The notes beneath the pieces are model-generated. The model did no database searches. It worked only from the letters and a program-made list of their open reading frames with translations, and was not told the DNA's origin. From the NCBI GenBank assembly GCA_965233675.1, contig OZ247498.1:2976001-3040000 (forward strand): a DNA stretch of 64,000 nt, in the 5' to 3' direction. Within the stretch, counting starts at the first letter, position 1, and each line of letters starts with the position of its first letter. Positions 22,714-31,804 of the stretch are shown here, in pieces. The DNA is from SZUA-309 sp965233675. Its GTDB lineage: Bacteria; Pseudomonadota; Gammaproteobacteria; Pseudomonadales; Azotimanducaceae. A program made the position numbers and the translations under genes.

Positions 22714-25212
22714 TCAGTTCAATCCCCGCAGCACCGTGATGGGGGGTGCCGATACGAGCTTTCGGGTGCCGAGGATGCCGACCACCAGAATCAGCGCTGC
22801 CCCGATCAACGGGCCGACGATCCAGAGCCAGGGATGCACCGATGCCTTGAGCTCGAACACCTGGGTCTGCAGGATGAGCACCGTGGCTTCCGCACCGACC
22901 ACGGCAACCACACCGGCAAACAAGCCCAGTGCGGCGAACTCGGCGATCAGAGAGCTGGCGATCAGCCTGCGGGTGCCCCCCAGCGTGCGGATCAGTGCGT
23001 GTTCGCTCATCCGGGCGTCCCGGCTGGCATGAATACTGGCGACGAGCACCAGACATCCGGAAGCGACCACCAGGGCGAGGACCAGTTCCACTGCCTGTGT
23101 CACCCGGGCGATGATGCTCTGAACCTGCGCGATGATCGCATCCACTTCGATCACCGTGATCGTCGGGAATCGGGAGAGAAGCTCATTCAGGAACTGTTTG
23201 TTTTCCCGCTCGAGGTAAAAACTCGTCATCCAGGTGGCGGGGAAATCCTCCAGCGCCCCCGGCGAGAAGATGATGAAGAAGTTGGGACGCATGCTCTCCC
23301 AGTCCAGCCGGCGCAGATTCATCACTTCCACATCGACAGGTTCACCGCCGATATCGAAACTGAGCACGTCACCGATGGAAAGCCCCAGGTCTTCGGCGTA
23401 ATCGTCCTCCAGTGAAACCATCGGGCGGGTGTCTTCGGCCGTCCACCAGTCCCCTTCCACCAGAGTGTTGTCATCCGGCATCTCCGCGGCCCAGGTGAGA
23501 TTGCGTCCGGAACTCAGACGCGGCCCGTCCTCCATCTGCGAGCGATGGTCGGCCTCCCATTCCTTGGCCTCGATGCCGTTCACCGCGGTGATCCGCCCGC
23601 GGATCATCGGGAAAAGGCCGCCCTGTTCCCGGCTGTTGTCGGCCAGCAGCGCGCCGATCTCTTCCACGTCATGGGGCGCGATGTTCAACGCGAAGTGGTT
23701 CGGCGCGTTTTCGGGCACCTGATTGCGCCACTCGTCCAGCAGGGCCGTGCGAAGCAGCAGCAGGATCAGGAGCAGCATGATGGCAAGACCGAAAATGAGA
23801 ATCTGCGCCGTATTTTCCTTACGCCGCCGTTGCAGACCGGCCAGCGCCAGCCGCAAGCCGCTGCCTGCCTGCATGCCGACCACCCGGCCCCCGCGCAGCA
23901 GCAGCGTGGCCAGTCCTCCAAACAGGGCGAGGGCGCCAAGGGTGCCGAGAAGCGTCCAGGCCGTCAGTTCGATACTGCCCGAGTACCAGATCAGCAGGCC
24001 AAGACTGCCGACCACCGCAGCGCCATAGCTGGCGATCTGGGAGGGAGGCGCGGCGCCAACGTCCCGACGGATCACCCGCATGGGCGAGATGTTTTTCAGA
24101 TGCAGCAGGGGCGGCAGCGCAAACGCCATGGCGCAGATGAGGCCGGTAACCGCACCAAGCAGAAACGGCCGGGCACTGGGCATGGGCAGTTCGACCGGAA
24201 TCAGGCTCTGCAGCAGCAGAACGATGGCCATGTGGAGCCCGCTGCCAACCAGCAGCCCGAGCATCACGGCAACGCTGCCCACCGTCACAAGCAGACCAAC
24301 ATATGAGTAGAGAATCTGGTTCGGGGTCGCCCCCAGCGTCTTGAGCACCCCGACATGATCATAGTGACGGCGTGCATAGCGATGCGCGGAAAGGGCAACG
24401 GCGACACCCGCCAGGAGCACGCCGAGCAGTCCCCCCAGCAATAAAAAGCTCTCGGCCCGATTCAGTGCGGAACCGATGGTCGGGCTGGATTCCTTGATCC
24501 CCCGCCACCAGAAATTGGGATCTTCTTCCAGATCCAGTTCATCCCGCAGGGCTTCGAGCGGACCGTCTTCGCCGCGCAGCAGCAGCCGGTAGGAAAGCCG
24601 GCTGCCAGGCTGCACCACCTGTGTGGCCGGCACGTCCTCGATCCGCATCAGCAGCCGCGGACCCAGGTCATACATGCTGCCGCCCCGGTCCGGTTCCGAT
24701 GTCAGCACCTTGCTGATGGTCAGCCTGGCGTAACCCACCTCCACCTGATCACCCAGCGCCACGGCCAGGGACGGGAACAGGCGCCCATCCAGCCAGACTT
24801 CGCCCGGCTCAGGCAGATCGGTGGTCACCGTCGGCCTGGTGAACGGCACGTCTGTCACCCGCAGCACCCCACGGAGGGGATAGCCGGGGCCAACGGCTTT
24901 TACACTGACCAGCGAATTTTTCTCATCGTCGGTGAATACCATGGAGGGAAAAGACAGCGTATCCGCAGTGTCGAGCCCCAGGTCGCGAGCTGCCTGACGG
25001 AACTCGTCGGGAATTTCGGCCGAGCTGCCGATATAACGGTCCGCGGCCAGGAAGGTGGCGGATTCCTTGAGCAGCGCCTGATGCAATCGGTCGACAAACA
25101 GGCTCACGGCGGTGACCGTCCCCACCGCCACCATCAGCGCGATCACCAGCAGACCGAGCTCACCCCCCCGCCAGTCGCGCCAGGCCAGTCGAACAATGAA
25201 ACCGAAATTCAT
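22714..25212 (-). CDS. ybbP: ABC transporter permease of the YbbP (FtsX/MacB-like) family
   Basis: An 832-residue inner membrane protein. There is one N-terminal helix, a large periplasmic MacB-type domain (residues about 45-235), and FtsX helices near 245-360. A second set of helices and a periplasmic domain follow, then a final FtsX core near 705-820. This duplicated organisation is typical of YbbP. It pairs with the ATPase encoded just upstream (10-base gap). Together they should form a YbbAP-type mechanotransmission exporter; the tesA gene next door is the same neighbour as in E. coli. Substrate unknown. Confidence 0.92.
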   Translation of the reverse strand: MNFGFIVRLAWRDWRGGELGLLVIALMVAVGTVTAVSLFVDRLHQALLKESATFLAADRYIGSSAEIPDEFRQAARDLGLDTADTLSFPSMVFTDDEKNSLVSVKAVGPGYPLRGVLRVTDVPFTRPTVTTDLPEPGEVWLDGRLFPSLAVALGDQVEVGYARLTISKVLTSEPDRGGSMYDLGPRLLMRIEDVPATQVVQPGSRLSYRLLLRGEDGPLEALRDELDLEEDPNFWWRGIKESSPTIGSALNRAESFLLLGGLLGVLLAGVAVALSAHRYARRHYDHVGVLKTLGATPNQILYSYVGLLVTVGSVAVMLGLLVGSGLHMAIVLLLQSLIPVELPMPSARPFLLGAVTGLICAMAFALPPLLHLKNISPMRVIRRDVGAAPPSQIASYGAAVVGSLGLLIWYSGSIELTAWTLLGTLGALALFGGLATLLLRGGRVVGMQAGSGLRLALAGLQRRRKENTAQILIFGLAIMLLLILLLLRTALLDEWRNQVPENAPNHFALNIAPHDVEEIGALLADNSREQGGLFPMIRGRITAVNGIEAKEWEADHRSQMEDGPRLSSGRNLTWAAEMPDDNTLVEGDWWTAEDTRPMVSLEDDYAEDLGLSIGDVLSFDIGGEPVDVEVMNLRRLDWESMRPNFFIIFSPGALEDFPATWMTSFYLERENKQFLNELLSRFPTITVIEVDAIIAQVQSIIARVTQAVELVLALVVASGCLVLVASIHASRDARMSEHALIRTLGGTRRLIASSLIAEFAALGLFAGVVAVVGAEATVLILQTQVFELKASVHPWLWIVGPLIGAALILVVGILGTRKLVSAPPITVLRGLN

Positions 25213-25222
25213 CGGCAGCGCC

Positions 25223-25894
25223 TCAGCGGACGATCCGGCCGCTGGCGATTTCCACCGTCCGCTGGCAGCGGCTGGCCAGTCGGTCGTCGTGGGTCACCAG
25301 CACCAGGGTGGTATCGAACTCCGCATTCAGCTCGAACAGCAGTTCGATGATCTTCTGTCCGGTCCGGGTATCCAGGTTGCCCGTAGGCTCATCCGCGAAC
25401 AGCACGTTGGGCCTGGAGGCAAAGGCCCGGGCGATGGCCACCCGCTGCTGCTCGCCACCGGACAGCTGCCGCGGATAGTGATCGAGCCGTTCCGCCAGGC
25501 CGACCTTTCCCAGCAATTCCCGGGCATCCCGCTCGGCTTCCGCATCGCCGCGGAGCTCCGCCGGCAGCATCACATTTTCCAGCGCCGTCAGGCTGCCAAG
25601 CAGTTGGAAGGTCTGGAAGACGAAGCCGATCTGTTCACCCCGCACTTTCGCCCGCTCTTCCTCGTCGAGGGCGGTGAGCTCTGCACCGCAGAGGTTCACC
25701 CGTCCTGCGGTCGGCACGTCGAGTCCGGCCAGAATGCCGAGCAGCGTGGTTTTTCCGGAACCGGACGCACCGACGATGGCAACCGACTCACCCGCGTTGA
25801 TTTCGAGATCGATCCCTTCCAATATGACCAGCTCGCCTTCTGCAGTAGGCACGATCTTGGCCACACCATGGGTTTCAATGACCACAGCATTCAT
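25223..25894 (-). CDS. ybbA: ABC transporter ATP-binding protein YbbA
   Basis: A 223-residue cytoplasmic ATPase of the LolD/MacB/YbbA group. Walker A is GASGSGKTT (42-50), the signature is LSGGEQQRV, and Walker B is VLFADEP followed by TGNLD. The start chosen is ATG 25894 (MNAVVIETHGVAK). The open frame continues to 26101 on the minus strand, but the extension overlaps the divergent tesA leader and has no family similarity. The permease follows on the same strand, and tesA is divergent, as in E. coli ybbA/tesA. Confidence 0.94.
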   Translation of the reverse strand: MNAVVIETHGVAKIVPTAEGELVILEGIDLEINAGESVAIVGASGSGKTTLLGILAGLDVPTAGRVNLCGAELTALDEEERAKVRGEQIGFVFQTFQLLGSLTALENVMLPAELRGDAEAERDARELLGKVGLAERLDHYPRQLSGGEQQRVAIARAFASRPNVLFADEPTGNLDTRTGQKIIELLFELNAEFDTTLVLVTHDDRLASRCQRTVEIASGRIVR

Positions 25895-26057
25895 GGTTTC
25901 GGGATTTACCTCTCCGAGTGATATGTCGCTAGTTACGGCTTCAGGCACGGTCTCTCGTACTTCGTTCCGGAGCATTTTCAGGGTCGCTTCATCGCAATGC
26001 AGGCGTCTTGTACGCCGTTCCCGCACTGCGAGGGCGGCGTGCTTACGCACGGCGCGG

Positions 26058-26684
26058 GTGTTCGTTCTGTCGATGCCGGCGTTGCTTGCAATGGCGCTCA
26101 CCCTACCAGCAGTCGCGTCAGATTCGCGTGAGCACCCCAGAATTCTGGTGATGGGCGACAGTATCAGCGCCGGATACGGTATTCAACGTGATGAGGGCTG
26201 GGTGGCGCTGCTTTCGGAGAACCTCAGCCAGGCCGAGTATCCGCACGTCGTCGTTAACGCCAGCATCAGCGGTGAGACCACGGGCGGTGGTCTCGCCCGC
26301 CTGCCTCAGGCCCTGGAAACCCACTCGCCGGCCGTGGTGGTGATCGAACTCGGCGGCAATGACGGTCTGCGCGGTTACCCGACGGACATGGTGCGCAGCA
26401 ATCTCAAGCAGATGGTGACGCTTTCACTGGAGAAGGATGCCAGGGTCCTGCTGGTGGGCATGCAGATCCCGCCCAACTACGGGCCGCGGTACACGGAAGC
26501 GTTCTTCGAGCTGTATGAGGGCGTGGCCAGCGAAACAGGGGTCGCCCTGGTGCCGTTCTTTCTTGAAGACGTGGCGCTGGCCCCCGGGCTCATGCAGGCA
26601 GATGGCATTCATCCCACCGCCGACGCCCAGCCCCTGCTGCTGGAAACGCTCTGGCGCTATCTGGAACCGCTGCTCGAATCCTGA
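26058..26684 (+). CDS. tesA: Arylesterase / acyl-CoA thioesterase I TesA (SGNH hydrolase)
   Basis: A periplasmic SGNH hydrolase of about 208 residues that hydrolyses thioesters and esters. The blocks are present in order: GDSISAGYG with the nucleophile serine, the NASISGETTGGG glycine block, GGNDGLRG with the asparagine, and DGIHPTADAQ with the Asp-His pair. It is colinear with E. coli TesA. The start is uncertain. GTG 26058 gives a signal peptide ending ALTLPAVASDS, ATG 26073 is a shorter option, and the upstream frame back to 25674 lies mostly antisense to ybbA. Its 3' end overlaps the convergent trhO gene by 28 bases. Confidence 0.93.
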   Translation: MFVLSMPALLAMALTLPAVASDSREHPRILVMGDSISAGYGIQRDEGWVALLSENLSQAEYPHVVVNASISGETTGGGLARLPQALETHSPAVVVIELGGNDGLRGYPTDMVRSNLKQMVTLSLEKDARVLLVGMQIPPNYGPRYTEAFFELYEGVASETGVALVPFFLEDVALAPGLMQADGIHPTADAQPLLLETLWRYLEPLLES

Positions 26685-27622
26685 CCGGCCGGCGCCGGCC
26701 GTGCCGGCATCCGCTTACCCACATGCTGATCGCCCCGTTCCCGGGCCAGCTCAACCTGTCGCTGCCGCTCGGCAAAGGCCGCCCGCTGGGCTTCATCCTG
26801 CTCGTGCACACAGTGCGGGCAACTCACGCCCTGCCTGTATTCCGGTGATGCCAGATCCTCTTTCGTGAGCGGACGCCGGCAGGCGAAACACTGCTCATAG
26901 GAACCCTCGCCGAGTGCCCGGTCAACGGAAACCCGCTGGTCGAAGACAAAACATTCACCCTGCCAGCGATTGTCATTGGGCGGGACAGTCTCCAGATACT
27001 TGAGAATACCGCCGTCGAGCTGGTAGACCTCTTCGAATCCCTGATCGAGCATATAGGCAGACGCCTTCTCGCAGCGAATGCCGCCGGTGCAGAACATGGC
27101 CACCCTGGGCTGGCTTTCCGGGTCCAGCGTCGCCACGTAATCGGGAAACTGCTTGAAAGAGCGCGTATGGGGATCCCTGGCACCCGGGAACGTGCCGATG
27201 CCGATCTCGTACTCGTTCCGGGTGTCGATGACGATCAGACCCGGGTCGTCCAGCAGAGCATTCCAGGTCCGGGCATCCACCGCGGTGCCCGTCCGCTCGC
27301 CAGGCTTCACGTCCGGTTGACCGAGCGCGACGATCTCCGCCTTGATCCGCACCTTGAGTCGGTAGAAGACCGAATTGCCCTCATTCGCAACGGAATATTT
27401 GAAATGCATATCGGCGAAGCCCGGCACAGCCTTCAGTACCGCCGCATAGTCTATGAGCTGATCTTCCGTACCGGACAGCGTGCCATTCATCCCTTCTTCG
27501 GCCAGCAGGAGGGTGCCTTTCAGGGCCCGGGCTGCCGCTTCCTGCTCCAGCCGATCGCGCAATGCGTCGAGCGCATCCGCCTCGATAGACGCAAACTTGT
27601 AGAACGTGGCGATGTGCCTCAC
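26657..27622 (-). CDS. trhO: tRNA uridine-34 hydroxylase TrhO (rhodanese-fold)
   Basis: A 321-residue enzyme of the YceA/UPF0176 family, which makes 5-hydroxyuridine at the tRNA wobble position using oxygen. The N-terminal acylphosphatase-like domain contains LKGTLLLAEEGMNGT. The rhodanese domain carries the active Cys178 in MFCTGGIRCEK, with a second cysteine at 184. The C-terminal zinc-binding-like region has CFACRRPL and CPHC. The start is a GTG overlapping the bolA stop by 4 bases, so the two are likely co-translated. The basic, low-complexity tail (KRMPARPAPAG) is not conserved. Confidence 0.95.
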   Translation of the reverse strand: MRHIATFYKFASIEADALDALRDRLEQEAAARALKGTLLLAEEGMNGTLSGTEDQLIDYAAVLKAVPGFADMHFKYSVANEGNSVFYRLKVRIKAEIVALGQPDVKPGERTGTAVDARTWNALLDDPGLIVIDTRNEYEIGIGTFPGARDPHTRSFKQFPDYVATLDPESQPRVAMFCTGGIRCEKASAYMLDQGFEEVYQLDGGILKYLETVPPNDNRWQGECFVFDQRVSVDRALGEGSYEQCFACRRPLTKEDLASPEYRQGVSCPHCVHEQDEAQRAAFAERQRQVELARERGDQHVGKRMPARPAPAGQDSSSGSR

Positions 27623-27954
27623 GGATCGCTCCCCTCTCCTGCCTTGCCCCCCAGACAGGGCGGCGACATAGGCGCGTCACCGAAGCGGGCCTGCCATTCG
27701 TCCGGGGTGTAGGTGTGGAGAGCCAGCGCATGAACACCGGCAGCGAGCTCTTCCGCCAGGGTTTCGTTCACCGCACGATGCCGGGCGATCAGTCGCGTCC
27801 CTTCGAAGTCGGGGGAAACCATGACCACCTTGAAATGGGATTCCGATCCCGGAGGAACGTTGTGATTACCGGACTCGTTGATAACGTCCAGATGTTTCAG
27901 ATCGAAGTGTCGATCGAGCTTTTCGTTGATGATGTCCTGGGTGCTGGCTGCCAT
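27619..27954 (-). CDS. bolA: BolA-family protein
   Basis: A 111-residue small regulator/iron-sulfur trafficking protein of the BolA family, which usually partners monothiol glutaredoxins. The conserved core is HFKVVMVSPDFEG with RHRAVNETLAEEL and the HALALHTYTPDEW helix, where the histidine is the usual Fe-S ligand. The start is ATG 27954; a five-residue upstream extension is less likely. The last 20 residues are a low-complexity tail. It overlaps trhO by 4 bases and follows the PP2C gene by 55 bases. Confidence 0.93.
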   Translation of the reverse strand: MAASTQDIINEKLDRHFDLKHLDVINESGNHNVPPGSESHFKVVMVSPDFEGTRLIARHRAVNETLAEELAAGVHALALHTYTPDEWQARFGDAPMSPPCLGGKAGEGSDP

Positions 27955-28009
27955 GATCAAAACCGGCAAGCGCCGGAAACTGCTGTGAGGTAAGGCGGAT
28001 TATAGCCGG

Positions 28010-28726
28010 TCAGGGGCTGATCAAGAGCACGGAAATATTGTCGTGGCCGCCCGCTTCGTTGGCCCGGCCAACCAGTTCCTTGGCGGCTGCGGGAAGATTG
28101 CCGGTCTCCGCTTTCAGAAGCTGATTGATTTCCGGTTCCGGAATGAGGTCCGTCAGACCATCGCTGCACAACAGGTACAGATCTCCCGGTCGGTGCACCC
28201 AGGAGCGGACGTCCACCTTCACTTTCGGATCCAGACCCAGGGCCCGGGTGATCACGTTCCGGTTTGGCGCGGTAAGCGCCTCCACCTCACCGAGAATGCC
28301 ATCGTCGATCATCTGCTGAACCATGCTGTGGTCGGACGTCAGCCGCTTCAGTTCACCCTGTCGCAGGCGATAGGCTCGGCTGTCACCCACGTGGGCAATG
28401 AAGCACTGACCTTCCCGGGTCAGCAGCCAGGCCACCACCGTGGTGCCCATGTCCACCTGGGATTCTCTCCCTTTCGTGCAGATATCCAGGTTCGCGGCCT
28501 GCACCGCCCGGGTGATCAGCTGTTCCGGGTTCGCGTGCCGTTGCGCAGAGCCCTCACCCAGCAGGTCCATGATGCGATCCACCGCAATCCGGCTCGCCAC
28601 TTCGCCCGCATCGAGCCCCCCCATGCCGTCGGCGAGCACGGCGATGCCTAGACCGGCATCATAGGCAAGTGCATCCTCATTGTTGCGGCGAACCCTGCCG
28701 ACATCGCTTTCGGCGACTATGTCCAT
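28010..28726 (-). CDS. PP2C-type serine/threonine protein phosphatase
   Basis: A 238-residue metal-dependent phosphatase (Stp1/PrpC type). The family motifs are RRNNEDAL, LADGMGGLDAGEVAS with metal aspartate and glycine, HVGDSRAYRLRQGEL, LCSDGLTD and GGHDNISVLL. ATG 28726 is preferred over a TTG at 28768; both are in frame. No kinase gene is adjacent, but the hybrid Ser/Thr kinase at 15410 in this window is a possible counterpart. It is on the same strand as bolA and trhO. Confidence 0.94.
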   Translation of the reverse strand: MDIVAESDVGRVRRNNEDALAYDAGLGIAVLADGMGGLDAGEVASRIAVDRIMDLLGEGSAQRHANPEQLITRAVQAANLDICTKGRESQVDMGTTVVAWLLTREGQCFIAHVGDSRAYRLRQGELKRLTSDHSMVQQMIDDGILGEVEALTAPNRNVITRALGLDPKVKVDVRSWVHRPGDLYLLCSDGLTDLIPEPEINQLLKAETGNLPAAAKELVGRANEAGGHDNISVLLISP

Positions 28727-28803
28727 TCCGTTCCAGGCAGAATTCGTTAAACTACTCCGCCTTTCCAATTTCCTTTATCCAAGAATTCCAAGAGTATCGC
28801 TGA

Positions 28804-29580
28804 ATGTTGGCAGTCATCTCGCCCGCCAAAAGGCTCGACTTCAAAAGCACCGCCACCACGGCAAAGCACAGCCTGCCAGATTTCCTTCCGGATTCTAAAC
28901 AGCTGATCAAAGTTCTGCGCGAAAAATCGCCGCAGGAAATCGCCGGGCTGATGAATTTATCCAACGAGCTCGCCGATCTGAACTACACGCGCTATGGCGA
29001 ATGGAAGACACCGTTCACGCCGGACAACGCCAAGCAGGCAGCGCTGGCCTTCAAGGGAGACGTCTATCTGGGTCTGGACGCCACCACCCTGAACGATCGG
29101 GACTGGGCCTGGGCGCAGAAGCATCTGCGCATCCTGTCCGGCCTCTACGGCCTGCTCAAACCCCTCGACCTGATCCAGGCCTACCGGCTGGAAATGGGCA
29201 CCAAACTCGCCAACGCGAAAGGCAACGATCTGTACGCGTTCTGGGGCAAGCGCCTGACGAAAGCACTGAACGAAGCCATCGCCGAGCAACGTCAGCCGAT
29301 GCTCGTGAATCTGGCATCCGCCGAATATTTCGAAGCCATCGATGAAACCGCCATCGATGCCCGGATCATCACGCCGGTTTTCAAAGATCTGAAAAACGGC
29401 CGCTACAAGTTCCTTTCTTTCTACGCCAAGAAAGCCCGCGGTCTCATGGCCCGCTACATCATTGAAAACCGGGTATCCACGCTCAAAGGCCTGAAAGACT
29501 TCAATGTGGCCGGCTACTACTACAGTGAGTCCCAGTCCCGCGGCGATCACTGGGTCTTCCTGCGCGACAAACCCTGCTAG
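28804..29580 (+). CDS. yaaA: Peroxide stress resistance protein YaaA
   Basis: A 258-residue DUF328/UPF0246 protein that in E. coli lowers free intracellular iron during hydrogen peroxide stress. It starts MLAVISPAKRLDF and contains GDVYLGLDA, ILSGLYGLLKPLDLIQAYRLEMG and NLASAEYFEAI, all hallmark blocks. The C-terminal block has YAKKARGLMARYI. Length equals the E. coli protein. It is divergent from the PP2C gene with a 77-base gap and converges on terC, with inverted repeat B in between. Confidence 0.97.
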   Translation: MLAVISPAKRLDFKSTATTAKHSLPDFLPDSKQLIKVLREKSPQEIAGLMNLSNELADLNYTRYGEWKTPFTPDNAKQAALAFKGDVYLGLDATTLNDRDWAWAQKHLRILSGLYGLLKPLDLIQAYRLEMGTKLANAKGNDLYAFWGKRLTKALNEAIAEQRQPMLVNLASAEYFEAIDETAIDARIITPVFKDLKNGRYKFLSFYAKKARGLMARYIIENRVSTLKGLKDFNVAGYYYSESQSRGDHWVFLRDKPC

Positions 29581-29637
29581 CGGCGCGGCGCTCAGAGGAT
29601 CCCCGCGACTGCGAGGCTGGCGGACACGGAAAGTGCA

Positions 29638-29806
29638 GCAGGGTGCGAAGGAAGAAAAGCGTTTTCATAAACGTGAGAGCGAGGCCGACTGAGCCGAATT
29701 GACGGGTGATGGCGAAGCCATCGCCTGGCAACTTCGGGGAAGAAGGGAAGCGCGGAGCGCCCGAGCGGGAGTGCACTGAAAACGCTTTTCTTCCTTCGCA
29801 CCCTGC
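29638..29806. repeat. Long-stem inverted repeat, copy B of the dispersed family
   Basis: The arms 29638-29667 and 29777-29806 are perfect 30-bp inverted copies around a 109-base centre. The centre begins TAAACGTGAGAGCGAGGCCGA and ends GCGCGGAGCGCCCGAGCGG then GAGTGCAC, shared with copy A. A 29-base stretch (29756-29784) is identical to 61329-61357 in reverse. It lies between the convergent yaaA and terC genes and no gene overlaps it. Confidence 0.85.
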
Positions 29807-29850
29807 GGGCATTCCGAACCCAGCCAGCCTCGCAGCCCCAGAACGGTCGT

Positions 29851-30654
29851 CTACCGCTTACGTGCTTCGTCACCGATCAGGTCGGCAAGCTGGGCCTTGC
29901 GCAGGTGAATATGGTCGGCGCGTTTCTTCTTGACGCGGATGTTGAGGATCTCGACGCCGAACGAGAAGGCCATGGCGAAGTAGATATAGCCCTTGGGTGT
30001 GTGCAGGTCCAGGCCCTCGCCCATCAGCGTAAAGCCGATCAGAATCAGGAAAGCCAGCGCCAGCATCTTCACCGTGGGGTGTGCCTCCACGAAGCGGCTG
30101 ATGGATCCGGCTGCCGCCATCATGACGATGACGGCGACCACCACCGCCGCCACCATGATCGCGATCTCGTCCACCAGACCCACCGCGGTGATGACGGAAT
30201 CCAGAGAAAAGACGATGTCGATGATGGCGATCTGGACCATCACGCCGGCGAAGCTCACCGCCTTGCCGGTCTGAACTTCGTGCATCTCCCCTTCCAGCGA
30301 GTTGTGCACTTCCCGGGTGGCTTTCGCCATCAGAAAGCCGCCGCCGATGAGCAGGATCAGGTCCCGCCCTGAAATGGCTTCGCCGAGCACGCTGAACAGC
30401 GGATTGGTCAGATCCATCAGCCAGGAAAGGGAGAACAGGAGCCCGATACGCAGGATCATCGCCAGCGACAGGCCGAGGAAACGCCCCTTCGCCTGCTGCG
30501 ATTTCGGCAGTCGGCCGGTGACGATGGAGATGAATATGATGTTGTCGATCCCGAGCACGATCTCCAGCGCGGTCAGGGTCAGGAACGCGAGCCAGATTTC
30601 AGGGTTCAGGAGGAATTCGGGCACGATATCGGCTTTGTTGACGGGGCCGACCAT
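29851..30654 (-). CDS. TerC-family integral membrane protein
   Basis: A 267-residue inner membrane protein with seven or so hydrophobic helices. The family motifs are EIVLGIDNIIFISI near the N-terminus and IDIVFSLDSVITAVG in the middle, each with the intramembrane aspartate thought to coordinate metal. Homologues are linked to metal handling, including manganese export for some. ATG 30654 is chosen because the family's N-terminus begins here; the frame extends to 31251 but overlaps the divergent DUF1244 and lepB genes. The C-terminus is basic and cytoplasmic. There are no CBS or CorC domains, so it is the short TerC type. Confidence 0.92.
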   Translation of the reverse strand: MVGPVNKADIVPEFLLNPEIWLAFLTLTALEIVLGIDNIIFISIVTGRLPKSQQAKGRFLGLSLAMILRIGLLFSLSWLMDLTNPLFSVLGEAISGRDLILLIGGGFLMAKATREVHNSLEGEMHEVQTGKAVSFAGVMVQIAIIDIVFSLDSVITAVGLVDEIAIMVAAVVVAVIVMMAAAGSISRFVEAHPTVKMLALAFLILIGFTLMGEGLDLHTPKGYIYFAMAFSFGVEILNIRVKKKRADHIHLRKAQLADLIGDEARKR

Positions 30655-30774
30655 TGAAACACAGCCGCCATTGACCGGGAAATGTGTGTCTCCGGTCGCG
30701 TTGGCGGACTGTGCGTTGTCGCCCCGAGACAGGTACCATGGATCCGGAGCAGTATTCATCGGAACCCACATCCC

Positions 30775-31083
30775 ATGAGCCAGATATCCGAAGCCCAGCA
30801 GACCGAAATCGAAGCCGCCGTTTTCCGCCGCTTGCTCGCTCATCTCGATGAGCGCAAGGATGTGCAGAACATCGAGCTGATGAACCTCGCGGGATTCTGT
30901 CGCAACTGCCTGTCGAAGTGGTACCGGGCAGCCTCCGAGGACGCCGGTATCACCGTCGACTTGGAGCAGGCCAGAGAGCGTGTCTATGGCATGCCCTACA
31001 GCGAGTGGAAGTCCAGATACCAGAACGAAGCTTCTCCCGATCAGCTCGCCGACTTCGAGAAGAACAGACCGGCGGGTGAGTGA
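30775..31083 (+). CDS. DUF1244 domain protein
   Basis: A 102-residue small cytoplasmic protein of the DUF1244 family, common in proteobacteria and of unknown function. The family block is FRRLLAHLDERKDVQNIELM followed by NLAGFCRNCLSKWY, with two cysteines spaced CRNC that could bind metal. The start is ATG 30775, chosen by homology. The following lepB reading frame begins at or just after its stop codon, so the two are probably co-transcribed. Confidence 0.9.
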   Translation: MSQISEAQQTEIEAAVFRRLLAHLDERKDVQNIELMNLAGFCRNCLSKWYRAASEDAGITVDLEQARERVYGMPYSEWKSRYQNEASPDQLADFEKNRPAGE

Positions 31084-31090
31084 AAGGGTA

Positions 31091-31804
31091 GTGAACGACC
31101 GGCTGCAGACGATCTGGCGTGACTGGCGGGGCTTCGTTCTCTTCATCGCCGTGATGCTCGTTTTCCGATCGGCCATCGCCGACTGGAACCAGGTGCCTTC
31201 CGGCTCCATGCAGCCCACCATCCTGATCGGCGACCGGATCGTTGTGGACAAACTGGCTTACGACCTCCGGATCCCCTTCACGTTACACCGCCTGGCAAGC
31301 TGGCATGAGCCTGAACGGGGCGATGTGGTGACCTTCCCTTCGCCGAAAGACGAACAGCTGCTGGTAAAACGGATCATCGGCATTCCCGGCGACGTGGTGT
31401 CGCTCAGAAACAACGTACTTACGATCAATGGTGAAACGGCCAGCTACACCACCATGGAAGGTGAGGTGGTGCCTCCGGGCTCGATCAGCGGCCCTTACCC
31501 GTTCCGCTTCCTGGCCGAATCCATTCTCGGCAGCACCCGCATGATCATGCTAGAGTCTGGTAGCCTGGCTGCTGGAACCACGTCCTTCGGGCCGGTTACC
31601 GTACCGGAGGGCCACTATGTGATGCTCGGGGATAACCGCGACAACAGCCATGATTCCCGCTACATCGGATTCGTGGCCCGTGATCGGATTCTGGGACGGG
31701 CGGAGCGGGTGGCGTTCTCACTGGACTACGACAACTACTATCGGCCGCGATCGGAGCGTTTCTTCGCGCCGCTGGCCGCCCCTCCCCTGCTCGCCGGGCA
31801 TTAG
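31091..31804 (+). CDS. lepB: Signal peptidase I
   Basis: A 237-residue inner membrane protease that removes signal peptides from exported proteins. There is one N-terminal transmembrane segment (FVLFIAVMLVFRSAIADW). Box B is PSGSMQPTILIGD with the catalytic serine, box D is LVKRIIGIPGDVV with the catalytic lysine, and box E is GDNRDNSHDSRYIGFV. GTG 31091 follows AAAGGG closely; GTG 31076 is an alternative that overlaps the DUF1244 stop. The protein is shorter than E. coli LepB, which has two membrane spans. It is not next to lepA and rnc as in many relatives, so a second lepB elsewhere is possible. The stop codon lies inside a 15-bp tandem repeat. Confidence 0.94.
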   Translation: MNDRLQTIWRDWRGFVLFIAVMLVFRSAIADWNQVPSGSMQPTILIGDRIVVDKLAYDLRIPFTLHRLASWHEPERGDVVTFPSPKDEQLLVKRIIGIPGDVVSLRNNVLTINGETASYTTMEGEVVPPGSISGPYPFRFLAESILGSTRMIMLESGSLAAGTTSFGPVTVPEGHYVMLGDNRDNSHDSRYIGFVARDRILGRAERVAFSLDYDNYYRPRSERFFAPLAAPPLLAGH

